A stretch of 36,705 nt of DNA, taken from positions 1 to 36,705 of the forward strand of contig JAISUW010000060.1 in the NCBI GenBank assembly GCA_031271865.1, written 5' to 3'. Below, piece after piece: positions 22,514 to 30,993 of this stretch; position 1 is the first letter of the stretch, and each line of letters starts with the position of its first letter. The position numbers and the translations under genes are program-made. Source of the stretch: Oscillospiraceae bacterium. Its GTDB lineage: Bacteria > Bacillota > Clostridia > Oscillospirales > Acutalibacteraceae. A model generated the notes under the pieces. That model was not told the origin of the DNA. It worked only from the letters and a program-made list of their open reading frames with translations, and did no database searches.

Positions 22514-23467
22514 TCAAGTGCGTTCGGTGTATTCCCGAAACAGGCGGGCATAGATCCGATAGTTCTCCAGAGAGACATCCGGCGGCGTCTGGTGGTCTAT
22601 GCTGGGGATATACCCGCCGGAGCGCATGACCGGGAGAATGCGTTCGAATTCTGCTCGCATAGCCTCCTCGCCGTGCTTCATGACCATCTTATCAAAGGCA
22701 CCCAACAGCAGGAGCTTCGGGTAGGCGGCGCGGTATTTGTTTATATCACAACCGGCCTGCCGTTCCAAGGGCAGGACGCCTTCGATTCCCGCACCCGTCA
22801 GCCATGGGAGCATTCGATCCACAAGCCCGTCGCTGTCCACAAAGAGGGGGATGCCGTGGGACTTTATCATGTCCGCCAAGGGCAAGTAATACGGCCGCAG
22901 GAATTCATTGAACGTGTCCTCGGAGAGCATCGGGCCTAAGTTATAGCTCATGTCCTCCCCGAAAGCCAACATGTCCGGCGTGAGTTCTTTGAACACCGGC
23001 GGCAGCCACTTCCTATAGAACGCCAACAGGTCGGCGCAGATGCGGTGCATCAGCTCCGGCTCGTCATAAAACGCATACAGGTGCGGCTCTATCCCAAACA
23101 GCGTGCGCGGGTACCAGAAGAAGCCGTTAATCTGCATCCGGATGAGCGTGTCGCCGCGGTCGTGCATTGCACGATTTTGGCGTGCCCACGCCAAGCAGCC
23201 CTCTCCGATTTCGTCGCGGAAGAGATGCGCACGCACGCGGTCGTAGTCGTCTTGGGTGGCAATCGGTTTTTCAGAAGGACTGAAGTTCCAGCACAGCATG
23301 GGGTCTAAGCCGAAGTATGCCTGCCCCTCCAAAAAACCCATTGCCGGGAGACCCTCGCTCGTCCAGCGGTTGTAGGTCTTGTCCCACCACGCCGCCCACT
23401 CCACGCGGGGGAGGCGCGGCGCGTCTTCAAAGCGCAGGGTGCGGCGGAATATCTCACGGTTGGTCAT
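22514..23467 (-). CDS. Uroporphyrinogen decarboxylase-like (URO-D superfamily) protein
   Basis: A 317-residue TIM-barrel protein of the URO-D / MtaA-CmuA methyltransferase superfamily. Family traits are MTNREIFRRTLRFEDAPRLP at the start, LFVDSDGLVDRMLPWLTGAGIEGVLPLE, then LLLLGAFDKMVMKHG and a C-terminal GGYIPSIDHQTPPDV. True HemE decarboxylases have different N-terminal arginine/aspartate motifs, which I do not see. The clostridial members of this type are usually corrinoid or unknown methyltransferases. No corrinoid protein or heme gene is adjacent, so the substrate is open. It has its own perfect promoter. The ATG at 23467 has AAGGAG upstream. Confidence 0.8.
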   Translation of the reverse strand: MTNREIFRRTLRFEDAPRLPRVEWAAWWDKTYNRWTSEGLPAMGFLEGQAYFGLDPMLCWNFSPSEKPIATQDDYDRVRAHLFRDEIGEGCLAWARQNRAMHDRGDTLIRMQINGFFWYPRTLFGIEPHLYAFYDEPELMHRICADLLAFYRKWLPPVFKELTPDMLAFGEDMSYNLGPMLSEDTFNEFLRPYYLPLADMIKSHGIPLFVDSDGLVDRMLPWLTGAGIEGVLPLERQAGCDINKYRAAYPKLLLLGAFDKMVMKHGEEAMRAEFERILPVMRSGGYIPSIDHQTPPDVSLENYRIYARLFREYTERT

Positions 23468-23495
23468 GGCGTTTCTCCTTCCTCTGCATGTGCCT

Positions 23496-23524
23496 ATTAT
23501 ACTATAAACAGCTCGGTTTGTCAA
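23496..23524 (-). promoter_or_regulatory. Perfect-consensus promoter for the URO-D-like gene
   Basis: TTGACA (23524-23519) and TATAAT (23501-23496) with a 17-bp spacer on the minus strand, about 30 bases before the ATG. Confidence 0.9.
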
Positions 23525-23557
23525 TGCAAAAGCAAGAGGCAAAAGCTTGCCTCTTGC
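23525..23557 (-). terminator. Terminator after fusA built from the GCAAGAGGCAA repeat
   Basis: GCAAGAGGCAA (23532-23542) and TTGCCTCTTGC (23547-23557) form an 11-bp stem. On the minus strand it is followed by TTTTGCA. It closes the ribosomal protein/EF-G transcript 15 bases after the fusA stop. The stem is identical to that at 12263-12288. Confidence 0.85.
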
Positions 23558-23571
23558 CTCCTGACGTATGC

Positions 23572-25644
<2,073 letters not shown>

Positions 25645-25854
25645 TATAATTACTCCTTATTTTACAGGCAGCGCGCGGCTGCGGCGCTGCGCGGGTGCGG
25701 TGTGCCGGGCGCAATAAACCACGTCCCTAAAGACCTCGGTCAATGTGCCGTAGGGGCGCAGTTCATTGCGCCGGCCCGGTACAATCAAAACAGGGGGGGA
25801 GGGGTGCAGCCCCCTACAACCCCCCTGCCGCCGGAGACGATGCCTCCGATACGC
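25645..25854. other. GC-rich, hairpin-bearing gap between rpsG and fusA
   Basis: This long spacer inside a ribosomal protein operon contains several possible stems. One is AGCGC/GCGCT-type near 25672-25695; another is GGGGCGCAgttcatTGCGCC near 25753-25772. The motif TTCATTGCGCC is shared with 29588-29600, and CCGTAGGGGC with the repeats at 15628 and 28170. A G-run (25789-25800) is also present. It looks like repeat-derived sequence, not a gene. Confidence 0.5.
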
Positions 25855-26325
25855 TTACCAGCGGAAATGTGCGAAAGCCTTATTTGCCTCTGCCATTTTA
25901 TGCGTATCCTCTTTCTTTTTATACGCATTACCGGTCTGGTTCACTGCGTCGAGGATTTCGTTGGCAAGGCGCTCCTTCATAGTGCGTTCGCTCCGCGCAC
26001 GGCTGTACGAAGTCAGCCAGCGCAAACCAAGCGTCTGCCGACGCTCCGGGCGCACATCAATCGGAACCTGATAGGTCGCACCGCCCACACGGCGGGCTTT
26101 GACTTCCAGTTGCGGCATGATGTTTTCCATCGCCGCTTCGAAAGCCTCCAAAGGATCCTTCCCGCTCTTCTCCTTGATGATGTCGAAAGCATCATAGACG
26201 ATGCGCTGCGCAACGCCCTTTTTGCCGTCCAACATGATGGAGTTGATGAGCCGGGTTACTATCTTCGAGTTGTACAGCGGATCCGGCAGTACATCCCGCT
26301 TCGCGATTTGTCCTCTTCTGGGCAC
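25855..26325 (-). CDS. rpsG: 30S ribosomal protein S7
   Basis: A 156-residue protein starting [20 protein letters not shown], with the family core KVTRLIN-like [14 protein letters not shown] and [17 protein letters not shown]. It binds the 3' major domain of 16S rRNA and is often the translational repressor of the str operon. The start codon is GTG, preceded by AAAGGGG; the homologous N-terminus fixes it. It lies 146 bases after rpsL, with two perfect palindromes in the gap. Confidence 0.98.
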   Translation of the reverse strand: MPRRGQIAKRDVLPDPLYNSKIVTRLINSIMLDGKKGVAQRIVYDAFDIIKEKSGKDPLEAFEAAMENIMPQLEVKARRVGGATYQVPIDVRPERRQTLGLRWLTSYSRARSERTMKERLANEILDAVNQTGNAYKKKEDTHKMAEANKAFAHFRW

Positions 26326-26422
26326 GTCGCTTCCCCTTTCTCATGTGCAAGAGGCTTTGTCAGCCCTTGCGGGTACTCGGAATCGGTTCGTTCCGTGGTG
26401 CCGCATGTATGTCTGCGGCGAT

Positions 26423-26459
26423 GGACGCCGTACGGCGTCCGGGGCACCGTACGGTGCCC
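26423..26459. repeat. Two adjacent 18-bp palindromes between rpsL and rpsG
   Basis: GGACGCCGTACGGCGTCC (26423-26440) and GGGCACCGTACGGTGCCC (26442-26459) are each perfect palindromes with the same CCGTACGG centre, one base apart. They lie just past the rpsL stop codon. A degenerate relative, GGATGCCGTACGGTGTCC, lies at 6702-6719 before rnfD. Confidence 0.8.
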
Positions 26460-26471
26460 GGGCCGGTGGAA

Positions 26472-26888
26472 TTACTTTTTCTTGTCGCGCTTGGCACCGT
26501 ACTTGGAGCGCGCTTGGTTGCGGTTCTTGACGCCTTGGGCATCCAAGGTACCGCGGATGACGTGGTAACGCACGCCGGGCAAATCGCGCACACGGCCGCC
26601 GCGGATAAGGACGACGCTGTGTTCTTGCAGGTTATGCCCTACGCCGGGGATGTAGCAAGTGACTTCGATGCCGTTGGAAAGACGGACACGGGCGATTTTG
26701 CGCAGCGCAGAGTTCGGTTTTTTGGGGGTGGTGGTCTTCACTGCGGTGCAAACGCCGCGCTTTTGGGGGCTGTTCTGGTCGGTAGCGATGTTGCGGTGGG
26801 AGTTGAGACCCTTGGTAAGTGCGGGGGCTTTGCTCTTAACAACTTTCGTAGAACGGCCGGAGCGCACAAGCTGGTTAAAGGTAGGCAT
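26472..26888 (-). CDS. rpsL: 30S ribosomal protein S12
   Basis: A 138-residue decoding-centre protein. It contains [21 protein letters not shown], with the lysine of PKKPN that is the usual streptomycin-resistance site in its sensitive form, and [37 protein letters not shown] lies eight bases before the ATG. It directly follows rplA after 55 bases, where most bacteria have rplJ, rplL, rpoB and rpoC in between. Confidence 0.98.
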   Translation of the reverse strand: MPTFNQLVRSGRSTKVVKSKAPALTKGLNSHRNIATDQNSPQKRGVCTAVKTTTPKKPNSALRKIARVRLSNGIEVTCYIPGVGHNLQEHSVVLIRGGRVRDLPGVRYHVIRGTLDAQGVKNRNQARSKYGAKRDKKK

Positions 26889-26943
26889 TCACTATACTCC
26901 TTTCTTTGAGGATACTGTGATACGCATCACAAATCTATTATTG

Positions 26944-27636
26944 TCAGCCCACGCGGGCGGGGTTCACGCGGACGCCGGGTCCCATGGTAGCGGCGAGGAC
27001 GCAGGACTTAATGTACTGCCCTTTGGCGGCTGCCGGCTTGGCTTTGATGATGGCATCCAAGAGGGTATTGAAGTTCTCTTGGAGCTTCTCGGAGCCGAAG
27101 GATACTTTCCCGATGGGGCAATGGATGATGTTGGTCTTATCCAGGCGGTACTCAATCTTGCCGGCCTTGGCTTCCTGAACGGCTTGCGCCACGTTCGGCG
27201 TGACGGTGCCGGCTTTCGGGCTGGGCATCAAGCCGCGGGGGCCTAAGATTTTACCGAGGCGACCGACCAGCCCCATCATGTTGGGGGCGGCGATGGCAAC
27301 ATCGAAATCCATGAAGCCCTCGCCCTGTACGCGGGCGACCAAGTCTTCCGCGCCGACAACTTCCGCGCCGGCGGCTTCGGCTTCTTTGGCGGCGTCGCCT
27401 TTGGCGAAGACGGCGACACGGACAGTGCGGCCGGTGCCGTTGGGGAGAACCACCGCGCCGCGGACCTGCTGGTCGGCGTGGCGGGAGTCAACGCCCAAAC
27501 GCACGTGGACTTCCACGGTTTCGTCAAACTTTGCGGTCTTTGTGCTGATGACGGTGGTGAGTGCCTCTTCCGGATCGTAGAGCTTTGCGCGGTCAACGAG
27601 CTTTGCGGCCTCGTTGTATTTCTTGCCGTGTTTCAT
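26944..27636 (-). CDS. rplA: 50S ribosomal protein L1
   Basis: A 230-residue stalk-base protein. It starts [20 protein letters not shown] and has the family's [34 protein letters not shown] and [15 protein letters not shown]. It binds 23S rRNA near the E site and can repress its own operon. GGGGAGGG precedes the ATG, 17 bases after rplK. The C-terminus ends normally, so the loss of the following genes did not truncate it. Confidence 0.98.
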   Translation of the reverse strand: MKHGKKYNEAAKLVDRAKLYDPEEALTTVISTKTAKFDETVEVHVRLGVDSRHADQQVRGAVVLPNGTGRTVRVAVFAKGDAAKEAEAAGAEVVGAEDLVARVQGEGFMDFDVAIAAPNMMGLVGRLGKILGPRGLMPSPKAGTVTPNVAQAVQEAKAGKIEYRLDKTNIIHCPIGKVSFGSEKLQENFNTLLDAIIKAKPAAAKGQYIKSCVLAATMGPGVRVNPARVG

Positions 27637-27653
27637 AAGTCGTTTCCCTCCCC

Positions 27654-28079
27654 TTAGTCTACGACCGTAACGCCCATGGAACGGCAGGTGCCGGCAATCA
27701 TGCTGGCGGCTGCTTCCACACTCGCGGCGTTCAAATCGGGCATCTTCTGTTCGGCAATCGCTGTCAGCTGCGCCTTCGTAATCGTAGCTACCTTCGTTTT
27801 GTTCGGAACGCCGGAGCCGGATTCAATGCCGCAGGCTTTCTTGATGAGAACAGGGGCGGGCGGGGTCTTCGTCACAAAAGTGAACGTGCGGTCGCTGTAT
27901 ACCGTGATGACCACGGGTATCACCAGACCGATGTCCGCTTTCGTGCGCTCGTTGAATTCTTTCGTGAACGCCATAATGTTCACGCCGTGCTGGCCGAGCG
28001 CAGGTCCGACGGGCGGTGCCGGGGTCGCTTTCCCGGCAGGGATTTGCAGCTTGATATAGCCGGTTACTTTCTGTGCCAT
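27654..28079 (-). CDS. rplK: 50S ribosomal protein L11
   Basis: A 141-residue protein of the GTPase-associated centre. It has the N-terminal [38 protein letters not shown] and the thiostrepton-loop region with the C-terminal rRNA-binding domain ending [17 protein letters not shown] precedes the ATG. It is followed after 17 bases by rplA. Confidence 0.98.
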   Translation of the reverse strand: MAQKVTGYIKLQIPAGKATPAPPVGPALGQHGVNIMAFTKEFNERTKADIGLVIPVVITVYSDRTFTFVTKTPPAPVLIKKACGIESGSGVPNKTKVATITKAQLTAIAEQKMPDLNAASVEAAASMIAGTCRSMGVTVVD

Positions 28080-28169
28080 GGGTCTCTCCTTATATTATTG
28101 TGGTAGTTGCGGGGCGGCTGTGCGCCCCTCCCACTGAACAGCCCGGTAGGCTGTCAAAGGCGGTGGGGG

Positions 28170-28221
28170 TGCCCCGTAGGGGCATTGGTGCCGCTACGCG
28201 GCATGGTGCCCCGTAGGGGCA
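28170..28221. repeat. Three tandem 15-bp palindromes after nusG
   Basis: TGCCCCGTAGGGGCA at 28170-28184 and 28207-28221 flank a variant TGCCGCTACGCGGCA at 28189-28203. The period is 18-19 bases and the last copy touches the nusG stop codon. The middle copy has changed on both arms, so its ability to pair is retained. The same core lies after the aminotransferase at 15608-15642. Confidence 0.8.
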
Positions 28222-28779
28222 TCAACCAACAGCTTCAACATACTTAAGTTCCAAATCCAGCAAAGTCTCCTTCCCGAAGAGTCCAGTAATAGCGACCTTA
28301 ACGGTCTTTTCTTCGGGATTGACCTCGCGGACGGTGCCGGTGAAGCCATCGAAGTTGGGGTGAGTAATATTGACCATATCGCCGGGTTTGATAGCGATTT
28401 CGACGCGGCGTTTTTCGACGCCCATCTCTATGGCTTTATCGCGGTCAAGGGGGGTAGCCTTGTTATCGGGACCGACGAAGCCGGTGACGCCGCGTACATT
28501 GCGCACAACCCACCAGCACTCATCGCTGATTTGGGGCGTACCGTCGTCATCGCTCTCGGTGGCGATTTTCACAAAGACATACCCGGGGTAGAGTTTTTCT
28601 TCTACCTCTTTGCGGACACCTTTGGAATCGACTTTCTCCACGAGGATGGTCGGCACGGCGGAACCGAGAATCTGGTCTTGCATCCCGCGGTTTTTGACGA
28701 CCTTCTCGAGGGTACTCATGACCTTGTTTTCATACGCGCTGTAGGTATGCACAACATACCAGCGTGCTTCGCGTTCCAT
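28222..28779 (-). CDS. nusG: Transcription termination/antitermination factor NusG
   Basis: A 185-residue protein with an N-terminal NGN domain (RWYVVHTYSAYENKV ... KLYPGYVFVKI) and a C-terminal KOW domain (IKPGDMVNITHPNFDGFTGTVREVN). It binds RNA polymerase and links it to Rho or the ribosome. NRGM and DECWWVVRNVRGVTGFVG match the family. I chose the ATG at 28779, where homology begins, with AAGGAG about 11 bases upstream. It lies between secE and rplK in the usual order. Confidence 0.97.
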   Translation of the reverse strand: MEREARWYVVHTYSAYENKVMSTLEKVVKNRGMQDQILGSAVPTILVEKVDSKGVRKEVEEKLYPGYVFVKIATESDDDGTPQISDECWWVVRNVRGVTGFVGPDNKATPLDRDKAIEMGVEKRRVEIAIKPGDMVNITHPNFDGFTGTVREVNPEEKTVKVAITGLFGKETLLDLELKYVEAVG

Positions 28780-28884
28780 AGCGGCATTTGCTCCTTTACA
28801 GTCGTTAGCGCTTGAAGCGGACACTTCACCGAAATCAATCGGCACGGCACGGAGGGTAACCTTGCCGGCTCATGCACTAACGGC

Positions 28885-29367
28885 TTAGGAAACGCTCGTG
28901 CCTTCGGCATCGGCGGCAAGGGTTGTAACCGCCTCATCGGCGAGGGTGGTTGCTTCCTCAGCAGCGGCTTCGGTCGTCGCGGCAGTCGTAGCGGCGGTCG
29001 TGGTCGTGGTGGTAGTCTGCGTAGCGAGGTACTTCAGGCCGCGGATTCCCTGCGTCAGGCCGAAGTCCAGAATCCAAATCATCGCCCCGATAACGCAGAC
29101 GGTGGCAATCACGATGCCGGTACTCTTCAGCACGGTGCGGAAGTCCGGCCAAGTGATTTTCTTGATCTCGCCGCGGAAGTCTTTCCAAAACTTCTTCACT
29201 TTTGCGGAGCCTTCCCCCTTGGGTTTCTTGGGTTTGGCCTGCTTGGCGACGGCGGCTTTCTCTGCAGCTTTCAGCTTTTTCTTGGCTTCGGCCGCGGCAT
29301 CGGTGCTGTTTACTGTCCCCGTTTCGTTTTCGAGGGCGTCGTCGTTTTTGTTGTTTTCCTCAGACAT
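28885..29367 (-). CDS. secE: Preprotein translocase subunit SecE with extended tails
   Basis: A 160-residue protein; Firmicute SecE is often only 60-75 residues. The SecE core is FWKDFRGEIKKITWPDFRTV followed by one membrane helix (about 83-101). Ahead of it lies an acidic then Lys/Ala-rich extension (1-58). After it comes a 45-residue tail (115-160) that begins with a run of threonines and is almost entirely Thr, Ala, Glu and Asp. With the N-terminus inside, this tail should lie outside the membrane. GGAGG precedes the ATG. Its place between rpmG and nusG supports the call. Confidence 0.93.
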   Translation of the reverse strand: MSEENNKNDDALENETGTVNSTDAAAEAKKKLKAAEKAAVAKQAKPKKPKGEGSAKVKKFWKDFRGEIKKITWPDFRTVLKSTGIVIATVCVIGAMIWILDFGLTQGIRGLKYLATQTTTTTTTAATTAATTEAAAEEATTLADEAVTTLAADAEGTSVS

Positions 29368-29381
29368 GGGGCAACGCCTCC

Positions 29382-29531
29382 TTACTTTGTCTCGCGGTGG
29401 ACGGTATGCTTTTTGCAGAAGCGGCAATACTTCTTGCGCTCCAGACGGTCGGGGGTATTCTTCTTTTCTTTGGTGGTGTTGTAGTTACGTTGCTTACAGT
29501 CGGTGCAGGCAAGCACGATTTTGACGCGCAT
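29382..29531 (-). CDS. rpmG: 50S ribosomal protein L33
   Basis: A 49-residue protein: [20 protein letters not shown] at the start and [17 protein letters not shown] at the end. Both CxxC pairs are present, so this is the zinc-binding form. It stabilises the E-site region of the large subunit. AAAGGGG precedes the ATG. It is the first gene of the rpmG-secE-nusG-rplK-rplA-rpsL-rpsG-fusA series, 135 bases downstream of a strong promoter. Confidence 0.96.
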   Translation of the reverse strand: MRVKIVLACTDCKQRNYNTTKEKKNTPDRLERKKYCRFCKKHTVHRETK

Positions 29532-29897
29532 GGGATGGGTTCCCCTTTCTTGTCGATTTCGGCGGCAGGAACCGCCTGTATCTCCCTCAATTCATTGCGC
29601 CCGGCAGGTTTGGGGCGCTGCAGCAGGTACACACAAAAAACAACCCCCGCTGGTGAGGTACAATTATTATACCACACAGAGAAGTTATTTGTCAAGGTTT
29701 TTTTACAAAAAAGTTCCAATGGTATCTGCGAACCGCAGCCGGCAACGGCCGAAGCCCCCTCGGAAGGGGGCTTGCAGACCGTTGGTGTGGGAGGAATTCT
29801 ATTGTAAATAGGGAGAAAGCAGAGGAAAGTAGGTTTCCGGCGGGAGAAGTGCCGGAGGCGTGTAAGCCATCGGACGGGGAGAGGGGTGTCAGTCCGA
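29532..29897. other. Intergenic region upstream of rpmG
   Basis: It holds the promoter at 29666-29695, a T-rich stretch near 29697-29712, and a 9-bp perfect hairpin AAGCCCCCT/AGGGGGCTT (29752-29773). The hairpin may end the transcript of the Gly/Cys-rich gene. TTCATTGCGCC (29590) recurs from the rpsG-fusA gap. No gene is seen. Confidence 0.6.
29666..29695 (-). promoter_or_regulatory. Strong promoter for the rpmG-fusA ribosomal cluster
   Basis: TTGACA (29695-29690), 18-bp spacer and TATAAT (29671-29666) on the minus strand, preceded by an A-tract. It is the only strong promoter I see for this whole 6-kb cluster. Confidence 0.9.
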
Positions 29898-30665
29898 TTA
29901 CGCGCCGACGCGCTGTACTTGCACGTGGAAGCCGTTGTCCGGGACGGAGAGGGTGCCTGCACCATCGGTGTCGAGGAAGGCTTGGATGGTGGTGTTGGCG
30001 CAGAACTTGACGATAACGGTGCGCTCGAAGCTCTGGTAGCGGGTGCTGTCGCTGTCGAGGATGACGGTGCTCTCCGGGATGGTCTTGCCGTTGGCCTTGA
30101 TATAGAACACGAGGCGGGTCGTGCTGGAAGCAGCAAAGTTGAAGTTGCCGAAGAAGGTGAGGATATAGGTGCCGCCGCACTGGATGGTCAGGGCGCTGGA
30201 GCCGAAGCCGACGTGGTGGAGCGGGAGCGGGGAGTCGAGGTTGAGGAGGAAGCGGCGGGTAGCCGTGGTGAACGTGTAGGTGAACGCTTCCGCGCTGTAC
30301 ATACCGCCGAAGATAGCGGTGCAGTCAAAGAGGGGGTTATGCGGGCAGGTGCCTTGGTCGCAGGAGCTGTCGCCGCCGCTGCCGCAGGTGGTCCCGGGCG
30401 GGAGGCCGATGCCGCAGGGGCACGGAGAGCAGGGGTTATACCAAGACGGGAAGCAGCCCCAGCCGCCTACGCCTGTGCCGCCGCCGGTCCAGGTGGATCC
30501 GCCGCCCCAGCCGGTGCCGCTGCCGGTGCCGTTATTGCCGCCAACCCAACCGGCATTGCCGCCGGCGTTGCTGCCGCAGGAAGAACAGGTGCAGCTGCCG
30601 CCGCCCTGGTAGCCGCAAGCGTTGCTCGCAGAAGAGCCGCATCCGCAGTTAGAAGGAATAAACAT
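29898..30665 (-). CDS. Gly/Cys-rich protein with C1q/BclA-like C-terminal domain
   Basis: A 255-residue protein. Residues 1-110 are glycine-, serine- and cysteine-rich (CGCG, CTCSSCG, CSPCPCG, and WGGG repeats). Residues ~120-255 look like a beta-sandwich of the C1q/TNF type found in BclA exosporium proteins. Segments such as GTYILTFFGNFNFAAS, STTRLVFYIKANGKTIP and GTLSVPDNGFHVQVQRV show the alternating strand pattern. This suggests a surface or spore-coat role, but no signal peptide is visible. That would fit a spore-layer protein, and is inference. The start at 30665 is the most natural, although no good binding site precedes it. The many cysteines suggest cross-linking. Confidence 0.6.
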   Translation of the reverse strand: MFIPSNCGCGSSASNACGYQGGGSCTCSSCGSNAGGNAGWVGGNNGTGSGTGWGGGSTWTGGGTGVGGWGCFPSWYNPCSPCPCGIGLPPGTTCGSGGDSSCDQGTCPHNPLFDCTAIFGGMYSAEAFTYTFTTATRRFLLNLDSPLPLHHVGFGSSALTIQCGGTYILTFFGNFNFAASSTTRLVFYIKANGKTIPESTVILDSDSTRYQSFERTVIVKFCANTTIQAFLDTDGAGTLSVPDNGFHVQVQRVGA

Positions 30666-30940
30666 AAGTGAAAACCGTCCATTCTGAAAGTGAAGTATTC
30701 CGGCTTCCCGTTGATCCGCGCGCTGTAGCGCGTTCGGGGGGCGTTGTCCGCCAAATAAGTGAGGCCTTGCGAAAATGTACATATACCGGGCGGTACTGTG
30801 GGCTGCCGAGGGGTTAGGGTTTTATGTGTTCCCCCGGTGCCGGCCGTCCGAGGCCTCCGTGTTATGCCGGTCATGCTATCCTATGCAAGCGTGGACAAAG
30901 TGGTTACAACACGTCCGATTTTTTCTCCCTCCGACGCGGA
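30666..30940. other. Intergenic region upstream of the Gly/Cys-rich gene
   Basis: It contains a CGCGCT/AGCGCG hairpin near 30717-30730 and no sigma-A promoter that I can recognise. A sporulation-sigma promoter cannot be assigned by eye. No gene is seen. Confidence 0.5.
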
Positions 30941-30974
30941 ATAAAAGAGGGAGACGGCCGTTCGGCCGCCTCCC
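30941..30974 (-). terminator. Rho-independent terminator of nifJ
   Basis: On the minus strand GGGAGGCGGCCG and CGGCCGTCTCCC form a 12-bp stem (one G-U pair) with a two-base loop, followed by TCTTTTAT. Confidence 0.92.
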
Positions 30975-30993
30975 TGCATCTTCGTATCTTCCC

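Noticed and set aside
22514-23467. Assignment as hemE, uroporphyrinogen decarboxylase proper
   Set aside because: Only the superfamily barrel features are visible. The usual HemE substrate-binding motifs were not found and no heme genes are adjacent.
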